In this document: piece after piece, positions 6,226-10,904 of the stretch | Layout of the letters: each line of letters starts with the position of its first letter | How positions within the stretch are numbered: the first letter of the stretch is position 1 | DNA from: JAITMY01 sp031549685 | Lineage (GTDB): Bacteria; Bacteroidota; Bacteroidia; Bacteroidales; UBA932 | Direction of reading: 5' to 3' | NCBI GenBank assembly: GCA_031549685.1 | Contig: JAVBPG010000032.1 | Location: 1 to 10,904, forward strand | Length of the DNA stretch: 10,904 bases | Program-made: the position numbers and the translations under genes | The notes under the pieces: model-generated | What the model was told of the DNA's origin: nothing | The model's database searches: none | What the model saw: the letters and a program-made list of their open reading frames with translations, nothing else

Positions 6226-7413
6226 ATGAAAAAACAATCGTTTACCTTACTGCTACTTGTTGGGTTGGTTGGAGGATTTACATTTTCGGGTTGCACGCCC
6301 CGCGAAAATGTACTAAAAATATACAACTGGGAAGCTTACATAGACCCCAAGCTGATAACCGAATTTGAGGCCGACTACGCCAAAGAAACCGGCAAAAAGT
6401 TTAAGATTGAGTACGAGATATACGAGGACAACGAAACGCTGTACACCAAAATCAAGCGCAACAAGTCCGACTACGATCTGATTTGCCCATCGGACTACAT
6501 GGTGGAAATTATGATTAACGAGAACCTGCTGATGCCCATCGACCAAACCCGCGTGGCCCCCATGGATACCTACCTTCCGTGGATTGTGGGGCTGGACTAC
6601 GACCCGCTTAACCTCTACTCCATTCCCTACATTTACGGCACTGCCGGCATTATGTACGACCCCACCCGCCCCAACGTTGACCGCAGCGATATGAAAACAT
6701 GGAGCGTGCTGTGGAACCCCAAGTATTCGGGGCGCATTGTGGTAAAAGATAATATTTACGAGCTGTACTCCACCGCGGCCATATACAGCAACCGCGAAAT
6801 GCTGATGCAAAAAGCCGAGAGCCACAGCTACCCCAAAAAGTACAGGAACGCGCTGGCCGGCACCATCAACGACTTTTCGGATGAAATGATTGCCACCGTG
6901 GGTGAGGCGCTCAAGGCGCAAAAGCCGCTGCTGAAAGCGTACACCGGCGATGAGGCCAAGGACGAAATGATAGTGGGCGGCGGCGGCGATGTAGGACAGT
7001 TTTGGAACTGCGACGCCGTGTACGCCATGGACCGCAACCCCAACCTGGAGTACATTATTCCCGAGGAGGGAAGCAGCATTTACGTGGACAACTGGGCTAT
7101 TCCGGTATACGCCCGCAACGTTAACGCCGCGTACGCCTTCCTGAAGTACATCTCGACCAAAGACAGGGCCAAGCGCAACATGATGGAGTCGGGCTCACCC
7201 TGCGCCATACGCGCTGCCGTGGAGGAGCGCCGCGCCGAGCTGCAAACCGACCCCACCTTCTTCAGCGAGCAAACGCCCGAGTGGAAGGAAATGTACATCA
7301 ACGCGCTCTTCCCCAACGACTACACCCTGCTGAGGCTGTGGACGCTCAAGCCCTTTGGCGTAAGAGAAAAAGAGATAAACAACATGTTTGTAAAGGTTAG
7401 GTCGGGTCTCTAA
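6226..7413 (+). CDS. potD: Polyamine-binding lipoprotein PotD
   Basis: This is the substrate-binding protein of the importer, 395 residues from ATG at 6226; the in-frame TTG at 6211 would only add MYLSS before the signal peptide. The N-terminus is a lipoprotein signal with hydrophobic core and lipobox FSGC, lipidated Cys23, so the protein is anchored to the outer face of the inner membrane. Family landmarks are IYNWEAYI (32-39), CPSDYMVE (87-94), SIPYIYGTAGI (132-142), GQFWNCDAVYAM (257-268) and YVDNWAIP (286-293). Relative to E. coli PotD as I recall it, Trp34, Tyr37, Ser83, Tyr85, Glu171, Trp229 and Asp257 have matches (W35, Y38, S89, Y91, E179, W260, D288), while Thr35, Asp168, Trp255 and Tyr293 align with E36, N176, Y286 and Ser. 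The substrate could therefore be a different polyamine. The gene closes the operon and is followed by a terminator. Confidence 0.93.
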   Translation: MKKQSFTLLLLVGLVGGFTFSGCTPRENVLKIYNWEAYIDPKLITEFEADYAKETGKKFKIEYEIYEDNETLYTKIKRNKSDYDLICPSDYMVEIMINENLLMPIDQTRVAPMDTYLPWIVGLDYDPLNLYSIPYIYGTAGIMYDPTRPNVDRSDMKTWSVLWNPKYSGRIVVKDNIYELYSTAAIYSNREMLMQKAESHSYPKKYRNALAGTINDFSDEMIATVGEALKAQKPLLKAYTGDEAKDEMIVGGGGDVGQFWNCDAVYAMDRNPNLEYIIPEEGSSIYVDNWAIPVYARNVNAAYAFLKYISTKDRAKRNMMESGSPCAIRAAVEERRAELQTDPTFFSEQTPEWKEMYINALFPNDYTLLRLWTLKPFGVREKEINNMFVKVRSGL

Positions 7414-7438
7414 CCATATTGGGGTACCTGCTGCCATG

Positions 7439-7478
7439 AAGAGGTTGCTACATATCAAAGTGTACAACCTCTTTTTTT
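7439..7478 (+). terminator. Rho-independent terminator of the pot operon
   Basis: AAGAGGTTG (7439-7447) pairs perfectly with CAACCTCTT (7465-7473). The stem extends past a bulged C by TACA/TGTA to a total of 13 pairs with an 8-base loop. Seven T residues (7472-7478) follow directly. It starts 25 bases after the potD stop, so it should end the potABCD transcript and insulate the next gene. Confidence 0.9.
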
Positions 7479-7588
7479 ACGCCTCAAAAAACCATATAAA
7501 TATTTTACGTTTAATATATTACAATGGCGAATTAATGGTTTTTCACAAGCTTTAACTATACAATCGTACCAAAGCTGCAATATGGGCG

Positions 7589-7596
7589 TACCTTTG
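7589..7596 (+). promoter_or_regulatory. Probable -7 promoter box of the acyl-CoA ligase gene
   Basis: TACCTTTG fits TAnnTTTG exactly and ends 26 bases before the start codon. An inverted repeat, AGCTTT at 7548-7553 and AAAGCT at 7571-7576, lies just upstream and spans the -33 region, where an operator might be expected. No recognisable -33 TTTG is present. Confidence 0.55.
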
Positions 7597-7622
7597 CACC
7601 GCTAAACGCAAAACCATATTTA

Positions 7623-9242
7623 ATGCAATTTACACCAAACACGCTGCAACAAATGCTGCAGCAAAGCGTAAAGGAGTATAGCGAGCGCACCTGCTTTTCA
7701 TATGTAGATGGACAGGCTCTTACCTACGCAGAAGTAGGCCGTAAGACCCGCGAAGTTCAACAGCTACTTACCTCACTTTCCATACAGCCCGGCGACAAAG
7801 TTGCCATACTGAGCCAGAATATGCCCACCTGGGGCATTGCCTACCTGGCAGTAGTAGGCATGGGTGCCGTAGCCGTTCCGATGCTCCCCGATTTCTCGGC
7901 CGTAGAGGTTGAAAACGTACTCAACCACTCCGATGCCAAGGCGCTATTTGTATCGGATCGCCAGCGCTGTAAGCTTGATGCCGTGTGCACACCCGGCGTT
8001 GAGAGCTACATCTCCATCGAAACGCTGAGCCTCATCAGCAGCAGCGTAAAGCTTGCCAATGCAGCCGAGTGCAGCTACGTGGTAAAGCCAAGCGATTTGG
8101 CCTCCATCATCTACACCTCAGGCACCACGGGCAAGAGCAAGGGCGTAATGCTTACGCACCATAACCTGTGCTCGCAGCTGGAGATGATTTACAAGCTGCA
8201 GCAGGTTGAAAAGGAGGACGTATTCCTGTCGCTGCTGCCGCTGTCGCACACGTTCGAGAACAGCCTCGGGCTGCTCACGCCCGTGTACCGCGGCGCCGCG
8301 GTGTACTACTTAGACAAGGCGCCCACGCCCAGCGTGCTGCTGCCCGCCGTGGCAAAAATCCGCCCGACGTACATGCTTACCGTGCCCATGATTATCGAAA
8401 AGGTATTTAAGGGCAAGGTGCTGCCGCAGCTCACGGCCACCAAGTTAACCCGCTTTTTGTACTCCCTGCCGCCCATGCGCAAGCTCATGCACCGCAAGGC
8501 CGCAGCCGTGCTGTACAAAACATTCGGCAATAACCTCAAGTTCTTCGGCATTGGCGGCGCCAAGCTCGACGCCACCGTGGAGCGCTTTTTATACGAAGGA
8601 AAGGTATTCCCCTACGCCATTGGCTACGGGCTTACCGAAACGGCTCCGCTCATTGCCGGCGCCAACCCCAGCATGGTAAAGCGCGGAAGCACCGGCCCCG
8701 CCGTGGAGGGCGTGAGCATGCGCATTAACGAGCCCGACAAGTACGGCATCGGCGAGGTGTGGGTAAAGGGGGCCAACGTAATGAAAGGCTACTACAAGGA
8801 GCAGGCTTTGACCTCCGACGTATTCAGCACCGACGGTTTCTTTAAAACAGGCGACCTGGGCAAGTTTGACGGCAAAGGACACCTGCACATTAAGGGTCGC
8901 TTGAAAAATATGATTTTGGGCGCCAGCGGCGAGAATATTTACCCCGAGGAAATTGAATCGGTAATTAACAACTTCCGCTTTGTGGCCGACTCGCTGGTGA
9001 TAGAGCAAAAGGGCCGTTTGGTAGCCATGGTGCGCTTTAACCACGAGGAGCTGGAGAAGAAGCTGCACGAGCTGCGCGTAGAGGCTGAGAACTACATTGA
9101 GCAGCTGAAGGCCGAGCTGCAAACCTACGTAAACTCGCAGGTAAACCGCTTCTCGCAGATATCAATGGTGGTGGCCCTGTCGTCGGACTTTGAGAAAACA
9201 TCGACGCTGAAGATTAAGCGCTACCTGTACGCAACGAAGTAA
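7623..9242 (+). CDS. Long-chain fatty acid--CoA ligase (AMP-forming)
   Basis: This ANL-superfamily acyl-CoA synthetase activates a fatty acid to acyl-AMP and then acyl-CoA in the cytoplasm or at the membrane. It is 539 residues. Core motifs in order: P-loop YTSGTTGKSKGV (164-175), SLLPLSHTFE (203-212), the adenine-binding YGLTETAP (335-342), TGDLG (409-413) with ribose-binding Asp411, hinge region IKGRLKN (423-429) with Arg426, GENIYPEEIE (436-445) and the A10-type TLKIKR near the end, whose Lys530 is the likely adenylation lysine. The C-terminal domain has a Glu/Lys-rich helical stretch (475-500). Chain-length preference cannot be read from the sequence; FadD-like long-chain use is inferred from family resemblance. 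It is a single-gene unit with its own -7 box and terminator, probably for recycling or uptake of fatty acids for lipids. Confidence 0.9.
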   Translation: MQFTPNTLQQMLQQSVKEYSERTCFSYVDGQALTYAEVGRKTREVQQLLTSLSIQPGDKVAILSQNMPTWGIAYLAVVGMGAVAVPMLPDFSAVEVENVLNHSDAKALFVSDRQRCKLDAVCTPGVESYISIETLSLISSSVKLANAAECSYVVKPSDLASIIYTSGTTGKSKGVMLTHHNLCSQLEMIYKLQQVEKEDVFLSLLPLSHTFENSLGLLTPVYRGAAVYYLDKAPTPSVLLPAVAKIRPTYMLTVPMIIEKVFKGKVLPQLTATKLTRFLYSLPPMRKLMHRKAAAVLYKTFGNNLKFFGIGGAKLDATVERFLYEGKVFPYAIGYGLTETAPLIAGANPSMVKRGSTGPAVEGVSMRINEPDKYGIGEVWVKGANVMKGYYKEQALTSDVFSTDGFFKTGDLGKFDGKGHLHIKGRLKNMILGASGENIYPEEIESVINNFRFVADSLVIEQKGRLVAMVRFNHEELEKKLHELRVEAENYIEQLKAELQTYVNSQVNRFSQISMVVALSSDFEKTSTLKIKRYLYATK

Positions 9243-9261
9243 CTTGTTCGCAAGTAAAAAC

Positions 9262-9296
9262 AAAAAAACCGAGGCCGAACCGGCCCCGGTTTTTTT
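9262..9296. terminator. Bidirectional terminator between convergent genes
   Basis: A7 - CCGAGGCCG - AAC - CGGCCCCGG - T7 forms a GC-rich hairpin with one A/C mismatch. It is flanked by A-runs and T-runs that give a U-tract in either direction. It begins 20 bases after the ligase stop and ends 11 bases before the minus-strand ATPase stop, so it can terminate both transcripts. Confidence 0.92.
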
Positions 9297-9306
9297 ATGC
9301 TCCTTC

Positions 9307-10683
9307 CTAAAGGCGCAGCGTATGGTCCACGCAGGCCGGCAGCTCGTGCAGGTAGTGGGTGGTAAAGAGCAACGTTTTGGAGGCCGCCTCGGCATCAACC
9401 AGCCGCTTGGAGCGCTCCACCAGGCCCTCGTCAAAGCACTGAAAAGGCTCATCGAGAATAAGCATGTTGCCATCCTTTACCAGGGCGCGAAGGAGCAGCA
9501 CCAGGCGCTGCTCACCCGAAGAGAGCTGCAGGTAGCTGCGCTCCTTTAGCCCCTGCGCGCCGTAGTAGCTCAGCAAATCGTCCACGCGCCGGCGCTCCCC
9601 GGCGCTGAGGTTGCGCTTGGGGATAAACGTGCTGTTGAAGCCCGTGCAAATGACCTCCCGACAGCTGAGCGGCTCGCGGAAGTACGCGTGCAGCTCCGGC
9701 GAGCAGAAGCCCACGCGCTGCTTTATTTCCCAAATACTTTCGCCGCTACCCTTGGGGTGGTCAAACAGCGTAATGCGGTTGGCGTAAGCCTGCGGATGGT
9801 CGCCGTAGATGAGGCTCATGAGCGTTGACTTTCCGGCGCCGTTGCGCCCGAGTATTGCCCACTTTTCGCCGCGCCTGATGCAAAAAGTAAGCTCGCTCAG
9901 CACGCGGTTGCCGCCGTAGGATACGCCGACATTTTCAAAACCCACCGCCACCTCAAAATCATTTCCCGCGGCTGTTTTCCTTGGCGCGGCGAGAGCTGCA
10001 GAGCTTGCCCCGGCGTACTTTTGCGGCAGCTCCACCACCTGCCCGATGTGCTCCGGTATTTCGTCGCGCCGGCTGCAGGCCAGCACCAGCGTCATGCGCA
10101 GCTCCCCGCAAATATTTTTGAGCAGCGACTTGAGCGCATCGCGCGCCTGGGCATCCAAGCCCGCAAAGGGGTTATCGAGCAGCAGGAGCCGGGGCTTGCG
10201 CAGCAGCGCCCGCGCTATGAGCGCCCGGCGCATTTGCCCGCTCGACAGCGTGATGACGGGGCGCGAGAACAGCTCCTGCAGGCGCATGAGCCCCACCACC
10301 TGCTCAAAGTAGCGGTCGCGCTCCACGCTGAAGTACTCGGCAAGGGTGGGAACATCGTCCATTTCGGTGCTGTTGAAGCGCTGCTGGTAGTAGCTTTGCT
10401 GCGGCAGGAGCTGGGGCTCAAAGCCAACAAAGGCCGTACAGTCCCGCTGAAAAAGATATACGCTATCCACCGGCATGCCCCGGCGGTAGCAGGAGATGCT
10501 TCCCGACCTCAGGGGCAGCTTACCGCCGAGCAGCTTAAGTATGCTTGTTTTGCCCGAGGCCACGCCGCCGAGCAAGGCCACGTGCCGCCCCTCCAAAATA
10601 TTCAAACTGAAATTTTCGAGCAACGCCTGGCCGTTGGCGTAAGCGCTAACGCCCTCAAGCCGTAGCAGGGGTAAGTCAGGCAT
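9307..10683 (-). CDS. Tandem-domain ABC ATPase, ModF-like
   Basis: This is a soluble protein of 458 residues with two fused ABC nucleotide-binding domains and no membrane segments, resembling E. coli ModF. Domain 1 (about 5-218) has Walker A GVASGKTS (40-47), signature LSSGQ (146-150) and Walker B LLLLDNP (166-172), where Asn171 replaces the catalytic Glu; the switch region reads LACSRRDE, with Ser204 where His is expected. Domain 2 (about 247-458) is canonical: GRNGAGKST (279-287), LSSGE (387-391), LILDEPF (408-414) with Glu412, and His443. A linker of roughly 30 residues is Ala-rich. The linker is too short for the tRNA-contacting arm of ABC-F translation factors. No molybdate transporter genes are nearby, so a molybdate role is only suggested by similarity. 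The ATG at 10683 is the first good start. Confidence 0.85.
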   Translation of the reverse strand: MPDLPLLRLEGVSAYANGQALLENFSLNILEGRHVALLGGVASGKTSILKLLGGKLPLRSGSISCYRRGMPVDSVYLFQRDCTAFVGFEPQLLPQQSYYQQRFNSTEMDDVPTLAEYFSVERDRYFEQVVGLMRLQELFSRPVITLSSGQMRRALIARALLRKPRLLLLDNPFAGLDAQARDALKSLLKNICGELRMTLVLACSRRDEIPEHIGQVVELPQKYAGASSAALAAPRKTAAGNDFEVAVGFENVGVSYGGNRVLSELTFCIRRGEKWAILGRNGAGKSTLMSLIYGDHPQAYANRITLFDHPKGSGESIWEIKQRVGFCSPELHAYFREPLSCREVICTGFNSTFIPKRNLSAGERRRVDDLLSYYGAQGLKERSYLQLSSGEQRLVLLLRALVKDGNMLILDEPFQCFDEGLVERSKRLVDAEAASKTLLFTTHYLHELPACVDHTLRL

Positions 10684-10765
10684 GGCAGCTTAGCGTTTTA
10701 TTATGGTTATCCGTAGGCATACTATACAAGCATCAATCGTTGGGGGTTGTTAAGGTAGAGGATAG

Positions 10766-10856
10766 TCCACGTTGGCGAGGAGATTCCTCAGGGATGATGT
10801 TCACAACGCCATCGCCAAATGCTGAAGATGATCCACGCTGGCGAGGAGATTCCTCA
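10766..10856. repeat. Pair of 25-bp direct repeats with palindromic core
   Basis: Two copies of a 25-base unit lie at 10766-10790 and 10832-10856, 66 bases apart, differing at one base (T or C at the seventh position). Each begins TCCACG and holds GAGGA-GAT-TCCTC, a 5-bp inverted repeat. The second copy continues into further nested dyads: ATTCC (10849-10853) with GGAAT (10865-10869), and CTTCGT with ACGAAG at 10858-10877. No gene is seen between 10684 and 10904. The unit resembles dispersed intergenic repeats reading like GAGATTCCTCACTTCGTTCG that I recall from many bacterial genomes, an impression that cannot be checked here. Confidence 0.75.
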
Positions 10857-10904
10857 CTTCGTTCGGAATGACGAAGGAAAGCGCTAAGGGTGGTGGTGGG
10901 TGGG

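Noticed and set aside
8589..9122. Open frame on the minus strand opposite the acyl-CoA ligase
   Set aside because: It lies over the conserved AMP-binding C-terminal motifs and has no family features.
10021..10665. Plus-strand open frame of 214 codons opposite the tandem ATPase
   Set aside because: It is antisense to the first ABC domain, including its Walker A and signature motifs, and low-complexity in Gln, Ala and Leu.
9307..10683. ABC-F translation/antibiotic-protection factor
   Set aside because: The inter-domain linker is only about 30 residues and Ala-rich, not the long charged helical linker of ABC-F proteins, and the signatures are LSSGQ/LSSGE.

Overview
The window looks like a chromosomal segment of a member of the Bacteroidota, probably Bacteroidales-like. 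Genes are moderately GC-rich while the spacers are very AT-rich. Start codons follow A-rich stretches rather than Shine-Dalgarno sequences. TAnnTTTG boxes, the Bacteroidota -7 element, lie just upstream of radC, the pot operon and the acyl-CoA ligase gene. The genus cannot be fixed from this sequence alone.

Layout. (1) Positions 1-1058 hold an IS630-family insertion sequence whose left end lies at or before the window edge; its transposase is split into two frames at an A8 tract. (2) Positions 1059-1375 carry no gene but hold several palindromes, probably a decayed dispersed intergenic repeat. (3) On the minus strand lie radC (1876-2556) and a small VanZ-like membrane protein gene (1376-1762), separated by a telomere-like heptanucleotide array (GGGATTA x 8) just upstream of the VanZ-like start codon. 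(4) Positions 2557-2910 are an AT-rich divergent control region with -7 boxes facing both ways and clustered TTAAC/GTTAA dyads. (5) Positions 2911-7413 hold a complete potABCD polyamine ABC importer: ATPase with a duplicated TOBE region, two permeases and a binding lipoprotein. A strong intrinsic terminator follows. (6) Positions 7623-9242 encode an AMP-forming long-chain acyl-CoA ligase with its own -7 box. (7) A compact bidirectional terminator separates it from a convergent minus-strand gene (9307-10683) for a soluble tandem ABC ATPase resembling ModF. (8) Positions 10684-10904 contain two near-identical 25-bp repeats with palindromic cores.

The pot genes form one functional unit: PotD captures a polyamine at the outer face of the inner membrane, PotB and PotC form the channel, and PotA hydrolyses ATP. 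The other genes look like independent housekeeping loci. I see no convincing new defence, secretion or biosynthetic system. The most notable points are the heptamer array, the enlarged PotA, the altered PotD pocket, the asymmetric tandem ATPase and the repeated DNA at both ends of the window.
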